A stretch of DNA of 64,000 nt from an uncultured Bacteroidia bacterium (lineage in GTDB: Bacteria > Bacteroidota > Bacteroidia > Bacteroidales > UBA932), in NCBI GenBank assembly GCA_902784435.1, contig CACZUR010000012.1:1-64000 (forward strand). Reading direction: 5' to 3'. This document shows positions 1 to 7,504 of the stretch, in pieces; the first letter of the stretch is position 1; each line of letters starts with the position of its first letter. A program made the translations under genes and the position numbers. A model generated the notes under the pieces. It ran no database searches. It saw nothing but the letters and a program-made list of their open reading frames with translations, and was not told where the DNA came from.

Positions 1-84
1 TGGCGACACTAATATAGTGATAATCAATGAGATATGCAATAACTCTTAAAGATTTCAACCTTAGCTTTTTTCTTTTCTAGCTAC

Positions 85-133
85 TTGCGAAACTTAAATT
101 TTTTTACTAAATTTGGAGCAGAAATTTAAGTTT
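85..133 (+). promoter_or_regulatory. Promoter inside a 12-bp inverted repeat
   Basis: A -7 box TAAATTTG lies at 108-115 with a TTG -33 element at 85-87 (20-nt spacer), matching the Bacteroidota consensus. A perfect 12-bp inverted repeat, AAACTTAAATTT at 90-101 and AAATTTAAGTTT at 122-133, brackets the -7 box and the likely transcription start, so it could be an operator or a 5'-UTR hairpin for the phosphoesterase gene starting at 142. The AT-rich stretch 1-84 shows no gene. Confidence 0.55.
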
Positions 134-141
134 TTTCATTT

Positions 142-2412
142 ATGAAGCGGACCATTTGCGTATTTCTTTTATTTCTTTCCTTGCTTTCTCTGGAAGCTAA
201 AAATGTCAAGGGCCTGGTAGTCTGTGACAATCAGCCACTTGCAGGGGTTTTGGTCTCGGACGGATACAAGTTTACCACAACCCGAGCCGACGGTAGTTTT
301 ACCTTGAATACCCACAAGGAAGCCCGCTATGTCTTTGTGATTACGCCCTCCGGCTACGTGGCGCCCTTCGACAGCGGCGCTCCGCAGTTCTACCTGCCCG
401 TCAAGGGCACCAAGCAGTTCCGCTTCCAGCTGCAGAAGTTCTCTGAATCGGACGATTACACCCTTTTCTCGGTATCGGATCCGCAGATTCAGAACGACAA
501 GCACTACAAGCGCTTCACGGGCCGGCCGCTGGGAGACCTCCGCGGCATGGCGCGCAAATACAGCGCCGAGCACCAGACGGTAGGCATCGCCCTGGGCGAC
601 ATCGCCTGGAACCGGCTGGAGATGTTCGACCGCTACAAAGAGGCCATCGCCACTACGCGCATTCCTTTTTATGGGGTCATCGGCAACCACGACTTTATCC
701 AGAACCGCAGCGGAATCCCTGCCGTAGAGGCCTACGAGGCCGCTTTCGGCCCGTGTAACTATGCTTTCTGGCTGGGGAAAGACCTGGTAGTGGGCGTGAA
801 TTCCATCCTCTTCAAGGCCAGCGGTCACGAGGATCCGGGAAAGAGCTCCAATAACTACGAGGAAGGCTATCCGGAAGAGACGCTGGGCTTCGTGAAAGGC
901 CTGCTGGAACACGTGCCCGCCGGAACGCACATCTATCTGGCGCAGCACAGCCCCATCCGCTTCTTCCTGGACCGCAAGCACCGCGACATCGTCCATGCCG
1001 ACAAGATGCTGGCCCTGCTGGAAGGCTATTCCGTAGACATTCTCTCCGGGCACACCCACATCATGAACATCCGCAGCATCACCCGCGACATTACGGACCA
1101 CAACGCAGCGGCCATCGGCGGTGCCTGGTGGGCCACCGACTGGTGCAAGGACGGCACGCCCCGCGGCTACGAAATCATCTCTTCCGTGGGCGGCGGCATT
1201 TCCTGGGACTGGCACAATCTGGACTACCCGGACAGTTTCCAGGTGCAGTTCATCGGCATGGACCAGGCCCCCCTGCACCGCAATGCCGTGCTGGCCAATG
1301 TTTTCCATGCCGATGCCTCCTGGACGGTGGAATGGTACGAAGACGGCTCCTACATGGGCCTGGCCCGGCCGGTCCGGGAGATTTCGCCGGATTATACGGA
1401 AGAGATCGTGGGTGTCTACAAAGGCGACGCCACAAAGATTCCCGGCTATAAACGCCCGGAACCCACGGGGCACTTCTATGCCGCCGAACCTTCGCAGTAC
1501 GCCTCCATGGTAACCATGATGGTCACCGCTCCCGACGGCCGCAAGTGGATGCATGAGTTCGACCTGGGCAACACCAGCTACATAGACCTGCAGGCGCACC
1601 GCGGCGGGGCGGGACTCATGCCGGAGAATACCCTGTCGGCCATGGAAAATGCCATGAAGATGCACGTGAATACGCTGGAATTCGACCTCCAGCTAAGCCA
1701 GGACCTGCAGGTGGTGGTGTCGCACGACAATTACTTCCACCCGCGCTATTCCATGCGGCCGGACAGCACCCTCATCCAGACATCGGATCCCAAGGAGTAC
1801 CTCTACACCATGCCCTACGACAGCATTGCCAAGTACGACGTGGGCCTCCGCTTCGTAGACCGTTGGCCGGAGCAGAAAAAACTGTCCGAGCACAAGCCCC
1901 TGGCCACGGACCTGATTGATTTCACGGAGCAGTACGCCCGCGAAAAACACATCTCCCCGTTCCGCTACAACATAGAGATTAAGTCCCGCACCGGCAAGGG
2001 CGAAGGCACGTTGTGGCCGGATTACAAGCAGTTCTGCGACGTGTGCATTCCCCTGCTGCTGTCCAAGAACCTGGGCGACCGCCTGGTGGTGCAGAGTTTC
2101 GACGTCCGTGCCCTGGAATACATCCACGAGCACTATCCGGAGGTCCGGCTCTCCTACCTCACAGAGGAAGAATATGACATTGAGAAGATCCTGGGGCAAA
2201 TCAGCTTCCGCCCGCGCTGGTGGTCCCCCAACTTCGAGGCCATCACCCGCGAGAATGTGGCCTATTGCCATGCCATGGGCATCAAGGTGGTTCCCTGGAC
2301 AGTGGACGAACCCGCCGACATCGAGCGCATGGTCTCCTGCGGCGTAGATGCCATCATCTCCAACTATCCAGACCGCCTGATCGCGGTGGTCCGCGAAGGC
2401 GTTGCCAAGTAG
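142..2412 (+). CDS. Secreted calcineurin-like phosphoesterase fused to glycerophosphodiester phosphodiesterase
   Basis: This 756-aa protein has a signal peptide (about 1-19) and a short beta-rich N-terminal domain (about 20-95). A metallophosphoesterase core follows, with D113 (SDPQ), GD at 152-153, GNHD at 181-184 and a later SGHTH motif. A linking C-terminal beta domain comes next. From about residue 480 a second catalytic domain begins with HRGG, PENT and EFDLQLS, the signature of GDPD enzymes, which hydrolyse glycerophosphodiesters. Both domains keep their metal-binding motifs. The product is probably periplasmic or surface-exposed and may act in phospholipid or phosphate scavenging (inference). 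It converges with the esterase gene, with no bases between the two stop codons. The fusion seems real because the frame runs through without a break. Confidence 0.85.
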   Translation: MKRTICVFLLFLSLLSLEAKNVKGLVVCDNQPLAGVLVSDGYKFTTTRADGSFTLNTHKEARYVFVITPSGYVAPFDSGAPQFYLPVKGTKQFRFQLQKFSESDDYTLFSVSDPQIQNDKHYKRFTGRPLGDLRGMARKYSAEHQTVGIALGDIAWNRLEMFDRYKEAIATTRIPFYGVIGNHDFIQNRSGIPAVEAYEAAFGPCNYAFWLGKDLVVGVNSILFKASGHEDPGKSSNNYEEGYPEETLGFVKGLLEHVPAGTHIYLAQHSPIRFFLDRKHRDIVHADKMLALLEGYSVDILSGHTHIMNIRSITRDITDHNAAAIGGAWWATDWCKDGTPRGYEIISSVGGGISWDWHNLDYPDSFQVQFIGMDQAPLHRNAVLANVFHADASWTVEWYEDGSYMGLARPVREISPDYTEEIVGVYKGDATKIPGYKRPEPTGHFYAAEPSQYASMVTMMVTAPDGRKWMHEFDLGNTSYIDLQAHRGGAGLMPENTLSAMENAMKMHVNTLEFDLQLSQDLQVVVSHDNYFHPRYSMRPDSTLIQTSDPKEYLYTMPYDSIAKYDVGLRFVDRWPEQKKLSEHKPLATDLIDFTEQYAREKHISPFRYNIEIKSRTGKGEGTLWPDYKQFCDVCIPLLLSKNLGDRLVVQSFDVRALEYIHEHYPEVRLSYLTEEEYDIEKILGQISFRPRWWSPNFEAITRENVAYCHAMGIKVVPWTVDEPADIERMVSCGVDAIISNYPDRLIAVVREGVAK

Positions 2413-3345
2413 CTAATTACGGTATATCGTATCCAGGTCGATGGCGCCCCAGGAGGGCAGCGAAGCGTCGTCTACCAGCGCATCCACGGTGCGGACGTGC
2501 CCCAGGATGACATTCTGCTGCAGGAAGGCCTCTTCGAGGTCCCAGAGTTGGGTAAGATAGGCGGCCACGTCGTGCGTTCGGTCTTTGAAGCGATAGATGC
2601 AGTAACCCGCGTAACCCTTTTTGGCCCAATGTTCTGCAAGGTAGTCGCTCCCCCAGATACCGCGGCCGGCCGCTCCGAATTTCTTGTAGGCCACCGCCTG
2701 GTCGTTGGTGCCGTGGAGCAGCAGCACCGGGCAAGGGGCCGACGGATACTGCGGAGCCCCGCTGATGCTGATGACGGCGCCGGCGAAGGACATTACGCCC
2801 TTGAAGCGGAAGCCCTCCGGAAGACCGGCCGTGCGTCCGCAGGCAATCTCATATTCCGCCGCCTGGACGATGATGGCGCCCGCTGAACTGCCTGCCACCA
2901 CCAGATTGTTCGTGTCTATCCCCAGTTCCTCCTGGTTGTCGGAAAGGAAGGTAACGGCCGAAAAGAGGTCTTCCACGCCCATCTGCTGAGACAGGTAAAA
3001 CTGCTCGCTGGCTTTGTAGGCACCCTTCACGCCCTTTCCCACCTGATAGCCCTTCATGCCCAGCCGATAATCGATGGAAATCACCGCATAGCCGTTGTCA
3101 TTCAGGAGGCGGAACCAGGACTGCGCGTACTCCTGATCCCGGGAGCCGCCGATAAAACCACCACCGAAGACATAGACGATGGCAGGTTTGGGAAGACCCG
3201 CATAGCAGGTGTCGGCCCCTTCTGAAGGCCGATGGATATCCAGATACAGGGAGCAGGTATCACGCTCTGCAAACAGGTAGGTTTCCTGGGCCTGGAGGGA
3301 AAGGGCGCCCAGGAGCGCGAAGAACAAGAGGACGATTTTTTTCAT
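2413..3345 (-). CDS. Secreted alpha/beta hydrolase (carboxylesterase-like)
   Basis: A 310-aa protein with a cleavable signal peptide ending at about LQAQ (residue 20). The alpha/beta-hydrolase signatures are clear: oxyanion-hole GGGF at 61-64, nucleophile elbow GSSAGA with S154, acid in HGTND (D215) and a late TH (H258). The family includes BD-FAE-like feruloyl/acetyl esterases and carboxylesterases that act on polysaccharide-derived or small esters; the substrate cannot be read from sequence. The nearest gene on its strand is clpC, which lies upstream beyond the small ORF. I see no strong promoter for it in 3346-3417. Confidence 0.85.
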   Translation of the reverse strand: MKKIVLLFFALLGALSLQAQETYLFAERDTCSLYLDIHRPSEGADTCYAGLPKPAIVYVFGGGFIGGSRDQEYAQSWFRLLNDNGYAVISIDYRLGMKGYQVGKGVKGAYKASEQFYLSQQMGVEDLFSAVTFLSDNQEELGIDTNNLVVAGSSAGAIIVQAAEYEIACGRTAGLPEGFRFKGVMSFAGAVISISGAPQYPSAPCPVLLLHGTNDQAVAYKKFGAAGRGIWGSDYLAEHWAKKGYAGYCIYRFKDRTHDVAAYLTQLWDLEEAFLQQNVILGHVRTVDALVDDASLPSWGAIDLDTIYRN

Positions 3346-3384
3346 ATTTTTCTATTTGGGCAATGGTTTGGCGCAAGCTGGCCG

Positions 3385-3392
3385 TACCTTTG
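3385..3392 (+). promoter_or_regulatory. -7 promoter box for the 42-aa small ORF
   Basis: TACCTTTG followed by CA, a strong sigma-ABfr -7 box 25 nt upstream of the ATG at 3418. The -33 element is not well placed: TTTG occurs at 3367-3370 with only a 14-nt spacer. The 72-nt gap holds nothing else that explains this box. Confidence 0.5.
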
Positions 3393-3417
3393 CATCAGAA
3401 ATTAAAAGAACGCTATT

Positions 3418-3546
3418 ATGAGAAACACAGATTTCAACCTCGAAGCCCTGGGCAATTTCATTTCGGCAGACGCTGTTTCCTTCGAAGCCCTGAAAGACCT
3501 TATCCAGGATCTGGACCTTCAGTTCGAAAGCGCCAGCGTCCTCTAA
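3418..3546 (+). CDS. Small ORF, 42-aa acidic protein of unknown function
   Basis: An ATG-initiated frame of 42 codons in the gap between the esterase and clpC, preceded by a TACCTTTG promoter box. The product has no cysteine and is rich in D, E, F and L. Its second half (SFEALKDLIQDLDLQFES) has the spacing of an amphipathic helix. Its stop codon (3544-3546) overlaps the clpC stop on the other strand. Codon choice resembles neighbouring genes. I do not recognise the family, and homologous ORFs would be needed to confirm it. Confidence 0.5.
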   Translation: MRNTDFNLEALGNFISADAVSFEALKDLIQDLDLQFESASVL

Positions 3547-5876
3547 TCCGTCTTCAGTTCCACAACCGTGGACTCCTTGTCCGGAGCCAGGGCTACGCGG
3601 AGGGTACGCAGCGCAGCGGCATCGCCCTTTTTGCGGGAGAGCAGGATCCGGTCACTGATAATGAACTCGGATACAGGGTCTTCCACATAGCGGACAATGG
3701 CACGCTTCAGCGGGCGGGCACCATACGCGGGGTCGTATCCGGCATCGGCAATAAACCGCTTGGCCGTAGGCGTAATGGTTAACTTGTAACCGGACTCCAG
3801 CGCCCGTTCCCGCAAATCCTTGAGTTCGATGTCAATGATTTGCTCAATGGCTTCCTTGTCCAGCGAATGGAAGTACACCTGGCCGTCTACGCGGTTGATG
3901 AACTCCGGCGGGAATGCCTTCTTCACGGCCTTCTCCACCACGCTCCGGCGGTCCATGTCCACATTCTTCCCGGCCGTGGCAAAGCCAATTCCGCTGCCAT
4001 ATTCCTCCACTTCGCGGCTTCCCACGTTGGAAGTCATGATGACAATGGTGTTCTTGAAGTCTACCGTGCGGCCGTTGCTGTCCGTGAGCCGGCCCTCATC
4101 CATCACCTGCAGCAGCAGGTTGAAAATGTCCGGATGGGCTTTCTCTATTTCGTCCAGCAGCACCACGCAATAGGGCTTGCGGCGCACACGTTCACTGAGC
4201 TGGCCGCCCTCTTCGTACCCCACATAACCCGGAGGCGCACCGATCAGGCGGCTCACGCTGAACTTCTCCATGTATTCGCTCATGTCTATGCGCACCAGAT
4301 TCTCCTCGCTGTCAAACAGATATTCCGCCAACGAGCGTGCCAGCTGCGTCTTGCCCACACCGGTGGGACCAAAGAACAGGAACGTGCCGATGGGCCGGTT
4401 GGGGTCCTTGAGGCCCGCCCGGTTGCGCTGAATGGCGCGTACCACGGTTTCCACGGCTTCGTCCTGGCCGATGATTCTCTCCTGCAGCCGCTTGCGCATA
4501 TTCACGATGCGGTTGCCTTCGCTTTCCGCAACCTTGTTCACGGGAATGCCCGTCATCTTGGACACCACGGAGGCAATGTCCTCGGCGTCTACCTGCTGCG
4601 CGGTGCCCTTCTTCTTGGCCAGGGACAGGCGCACCATGGAACCGGCCTCGTCAAATGCGTCGATGGCCTTGTCCGGCAGGGATTTATCCGTAATGTAACG
4701 GTCTGTCAGGCGGACGGCCGCCTCCACGGCTTCGTCCGTATAGGTAATGCCGTGGAACTCTTCGTATTTGGGTTTGAGCTGCTTCAGGATCTCGATCGAT
4801 TCCGCCACGCCCGTAGGTTCCACCACAATTTTCTGGAAACGGCGGTCCAGGGCGCCGTCCTTTTCCACGATCTTGGTGAATTCATCCAGCGTGGTTGCGC
4901 CGATGCACTGGAATTCCCCGCGGGCCAGCGCCGGTTTGAGCATGTTGGCGGCATCCAGGCTGCCCGAAGCGCCGCCGGCCCCCACGATGGTGTGGAACTC
5001 GTCGATGAACAGGATCAGGTCCGGATTCTCGGAGGCCTCCTTGATAATGCCCTTGAGGCGTTTCTCGAAGTCTCCGCGATATTTGGTTCCGGCCACCACC
5101 GAGGCTATGTCCAGCGACAGGATGCGCTTTTTGGCCAGCGCGGCCGAGATGTCCCCGGAAGCGATGCGCTGGGCGATGCCTTCCACGATGGCCGACTTCC
5201 CCACCCCGGGTTCTCCGATGAGCATGGGGTTGTTCTTCTTGCGCCGGCCCAGAATCTCGATGACGCGGGTAATTTCCGTATCGCGCCCCACCACCGGATC
5301 CAGTTTGCCGTCGCGGGCTGCCTGGGTCAGGTCATAGGCAAACTCCTCGATGTTCAGTTTCTTGTCGGCATCCCCTTCCTCTTCCGGTGCCTGGGTGGGC
5401 TGCTGTTCCTTTTCCCCGGAAGGAGGATCCTGGTGCAGCAAGCCTTCGTCCTCCATATAGGCCAGCAGTCGGCCATAATCGATGCCATGGTTGCGCAGAT
5501 ACACCTGCCCGTAGCTTTCCGTGGTGCGGCACAGGGCCAGCAGCAGGTGCTCCGGACGAGCCTCGGGGCTTTTCAGGCGCGTGGCTTCCATCACAGTGAT
5601 ACTCAGGACGTTCTGCGCCTGGCGCGAGAAGCTGATATGGTCCATTTGTTCGTACGGGATGGTCTCGTTGGTAAAGATGCGCTGGTCGATGAAAGCTTTC
5701 AGGTCGGCCGGTTCCACCCCCAGGCTTTGCAGGGAGCGGAAAGCGGTGTTGTCCTCGTGGCGGATGAATCCCAGGAACAGATGGTCCGGGCCGATACCAT
5801 AGCTTCCCGTTCGCATGGCCTCTTCCCGCGCATATGCGATAATTTTGTTAAGATCTTCGGATACTTGTAATTGCAT
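3543..5876 (-). CDS. clpC: ClpC-type AAA+ unfoldase lacking the middle domain
   Basis: The 777-aa product is the ATP-dependent unfoldase that feeds substrates to ClpP. The ATG at 5876 is chosen because it gives the canonical Clp N-terminus; a longer reading adds 16 unrelated residues. Visible parts are two Clp_N repeats (about 2-150), an acidic linker, AAA1 with Walker A GEPGVGKS at 221-228 and Walker B LILFIDE, AAA2 with Walker A GPTGVGKT at 503-510 and Walker B VVLLDE, and an IGF loop at 630-632 of the type that docks ClpP. Only about a dozen residues lie between DEAGSMVRL (409-417) and the VSKMTGIPV segment, where ClpC normally carries its coiled-coil middle/UVR region. That makes it ClpA-like in length but ClpC-like in sequence. 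A -7 box lies 5 nt before the start codon. Confidence 0.93.
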   Translation of the reverse strand: MQLQVSEDLNKIIAYAREEAMRTGSYGIGPDHLFLGFIRHEDNTAFRSLQSLGVEPADLKAFIDQRIFTNETIPYEQMDHISFSRQAQNVLSITVMEATRLKSPEARPEHLLLALCRTTESYGQVYLRNHGIDYGRLLAYMEDEGLLHQDPPSGEKEQQPTQAPEEEGDADKKLNIEEFAYDLTQAARDGKLDPVVGRDTEITRVIEILGRRKKNNPMLIGEPGVGKSAIVEGIAQRIASGDISAALAKKRILSLDIASVVAGTKYRGDFEKRLKGIIKEASENPDLILFIDEFHTIVGAGGASGSLDAANMLKPALARGEFQCIGATTLDEFTKIVEKDGALDRRFQKIVVEPTGVAESIEILKQLKPKYEEFHGITYTDEAVEAAVRLTDRYITDKSLPDKAIDAFDEAGSMVRLSLAKKKGTAQQVDAEDIASVVSKMTGIPVNKVAESEGNRIVNMRKRLQERIIGQDEAVETVVRAIQRNRAGLKDPNRPIGTFLFFGPTGVGKTQLARSLAEYLFDSEENLVRIDMSEYMEKFSVSRLIGAPPGYVGYEEGGQLSERVRRKPYCVVLLDEIEKAHPDIFNLLLQVMDEGRLTDSNGRTVDFKNTIVIMTSNVGSREVEEYGSGIGFATAGKNVDMDRRSVVEKAVKKAFPPEFINRVDGQVYFHSLDKEAIEQIIDIELKDLRERALESGYKLTITPTAKRFIADAGYDPAYGARPLKRAIVRYVEDPVSEFIISDRILLSRKKGDAAALRTLRVALAPDKESTVVELKTD

Positions 5877-5881
5877 AAGTA

Positions 5882-5889
5882 CAAAAATA
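5882..5889 (-). promoter_or_regulatory. -7 box of the clpC promoter
   Basis: The minus strand reads TATTTTTG, ending 5 nt before the clpC ATG, with a TTG about 20 nt further upstream. The predicted transcript would have almost no 5' leader. Confidence 0.55.
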
Positions 5890-5996
5890 ATGATTTTCCT
5901 AACAATCAACAATCGCGCCTGCAAAAGATTCTGTCAAAATGTCAGCGGCGGCCTTCCCATTTCGGGCACTGTTTTTGCAGTATACTCCCGTTACCT

Positions 5997-6509
5997 ATGA
6001 AAAGAATACTTGTTTTAGCATTGCTCCTGGCCGGATTCACCGCCGGAGCCCAGAATTTCGAGGGCACTTTCAAACAGACCAAGACCCTCAAGATATCGGG
6101 AAAGACCATCGTCAGCGAAGGTACCATCTCCTATCAGGACCCGGACCAGCTGGTCATGCAATACACCAAACCGGAAGGCGACTATTTCATCATCGACGGT
6201 CCCTTCCTCCGGGCCGATATGCGCGGCGTGGCACTGGACCTGAACACCAGCAATAACAAAGCCGTCCAGTTGCAGCGCAACGCCATTCTGTACAGCATCC
6301 AGGGCAAATACGAACAAATTGCCCAGGACATGGACGCAGACTGCACCGTTACCGCCGTGAAGGGCGGCAAGCACGTTGTCATCAAAGTGCGCAATCCCCA
6401 GCCCAAAGGCTACACCAGCCTGGATTTAAGCTACAATGCCAAAGGCCGGATCACCCGCCTGGTGCTGGAAGAAGCCGGCGGAATCTCTACCGAGTATCTG
6501 GTAAAATAG
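5997..6509 (+). CDS. LolA-like outer-membrane lipoprotein carrier
   Basis: A 170-aa periplasmic protein with a signal peptide (MKRILVLALLLAGFTAGAQ). Its body resembles the LolA/LolB beta-barrel fold: GTFKQTKTLKISGK, then a SYQDPDQLVMQYTKPEGDYFIIDG segment typical of Bacteroidota LolA-like proteins. The family ferries lipoproteins from the inner to the outer membrane. This member is shorter than enterobacterial LolA, so the function is inferred from fold-level similarity. The ATG at 5997 directly starts the signal peptide; upstream in-frame codons add an implausible N-terminus. It converges with the nucleoside phosphorylase gene. Confidence 0.7.
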   Translation: MKRILVLALLLAGFTAGAQNFEGTFKQTKTLKISGKTIVSEGTISYQDPDQLVMQYTKPEGDYFIIDGPFLRADMRGVALDLNTSNNKAVQLQRNAILYSIQGKYEQIAQDMDADCTVTAVKGGKHVVIKVRNPQPKGYTSLDLSYNAKGRITRLVLEEAGGISTEYLVK

Positions 6510-6530
6510 CTGTCCTGAAGAACAGCCGCC

Positions 6531-7415
6531 CTACAGGGTGCTCATCTTGTCCACCGCAATCTCTACAAGTTTGCGGATGGCTGGTTTGTAGTCCGGATTG
6601 GAGCTCTTGAGGTAACGGTTGGCAATGATGCAGCACACGGTGGAAGCATTGTGGCCCAGGTGGGCGGCCAAACCGGCCAGCGGGGAACTCTCCATCTCGA
6701 AGTTGGTGATGCGGTAGTCTTCCCCGGCCTCGCTGAAACGGAAACTCTCGATGTCTTCCAGCATGTTGGGCATGGCCAGCGGAACGCGGACAACGCGGCC
6801 CTGCGGACCATAGAAGCCGTTGGCCGAAATGGTTACACCCTTGATGGTCACGTCCTTCATCAAGTTGATGATCTTGGGGGAAGCCTTGACAAAATACGGG
6901 GAAGGCAGGACATCCAGCCAGTTCATGTGCTTCTTGAAAGCTTCTTCCACGGCAGGGATGGTCACTTTTTCCCGGTTGCCATACCAGTTCATGACCCCGT
7001 CGAAGCCCACGCTGATGTGTGCCAGCACGTAGCTTCCCAGGGGAATATCGGCATGGAGGGCGCCGGAAGTGCCGATCCGGAGGATGTTCAGGGCCTTGTG
7101 CACGGGCTTGACCTCGCGGGTGGCGAAGTCCACGTTGGCCAGGGCATCCAGTTCCGTCATGACGATGTCGATATTGTCCGGGCCAATACCGTGGGAGATG
7201 GCGGTGATGCGCTTTCCGTTGCGCTTGCCCGTAATGGATACGAATTCCCGGGATTCATGGCGGAATTCGATGTCGGTCAGGTATTCGCCAATCATGTCCA
7301 CGCGGGACGGGTCTCCTACCATGATAACGTTATCGGCCAGTTCTTCCGGCTTCAGGTGAATGTGGAACACGGAGCCGTCGCCGTTAATAATGAGTTCAGA
7401 TTCAGGAATTCTCAT
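6531..7415 (-). CDS. Nucleoside phosphorylase (uridine phosphorylase-like)
   Basis: A 294-aa cytoplasmic enzyme of the PNP/UDP phosphorylase family, which splits nucleosides with phosphate into base and (deoxy)ribose-1-phosphate. Motifs in order are GDPSR at 35-39 (phosphate binding), SHGIG near 75, GTSGAL at 115-120, and NFEMESS near 240 (ribose binding). The sequence is nearer to uridine phosphorylases than to DeoD, but substrate preference is inference. The upp gene at 60.1 kb would use the uracil released. A -7 box TAAATTTG on the minus strand (7440-7447) precedes the gene by 24 nt. Confidence 0.85.
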   Translation of the reverse strand: MRIPESELIINGDGSVFHIHLKPEELADNVIMVGDPSRVDMIGEYLTDIEFRHESREFVSITGKRNGKRITAISHGIGPDNIDIVMTELDALANVDFATREVKPVHKALNILRIGTSGALHADIPLGSYVLAHISVGFDGVMNWYGNREKVTIPAVEEAFKKHMNWLDVLPSPYFVKASPKIINLMKDVTIKGVTISANGFYGPQGRVVRVPLAMPNMLEDIESFRFSEAGEDYRITNFEMESSPLAGLAAHLGHNASTVCCIIANRYLKSSNPDYKPAIRKLVEIAVDKMSTL

Positions 7416-7439
7416 AATAATGGATGGTTAGTCAAAGAA

Positions 7440-7447
7440 CAAATTTA
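7440..7447 (-). promoter_or_regulatory. -7 box for the nucleoside phosphorylase gene
   Basis: The minus strand reads TAAATTTG, 24 nt upstream of the ATG at 7415, in the 89-bp divergent gap shared with the S46 peptidase gene. No equally clear box is seen for the plus-strand gene. Confidence 0.5.
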
Positions 7448-7504
7448 GAGAATTCCGTCGGAAAAAGCAAAAAATAGAATTATCTTTGTGAAAACAGCTC
7501 TGAA

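Noticed and set aside
3363..3782. 139-codon plus-strand frame from the small-ORF region into clpC
   Set aside because: Most of it is antisense to clpC. The 42-codon frame beginning at 3418 has the better promoter-start relation and stops at the gene boundary.
3840..5870. 676-codon open frame on the plus strand antisense to clpC
   Set aside because: Rich in His, Ala, Gly and Val with no domain; a mirror of the GC-rich clpC codons. The clpC frame has complete AAA+ motifs.
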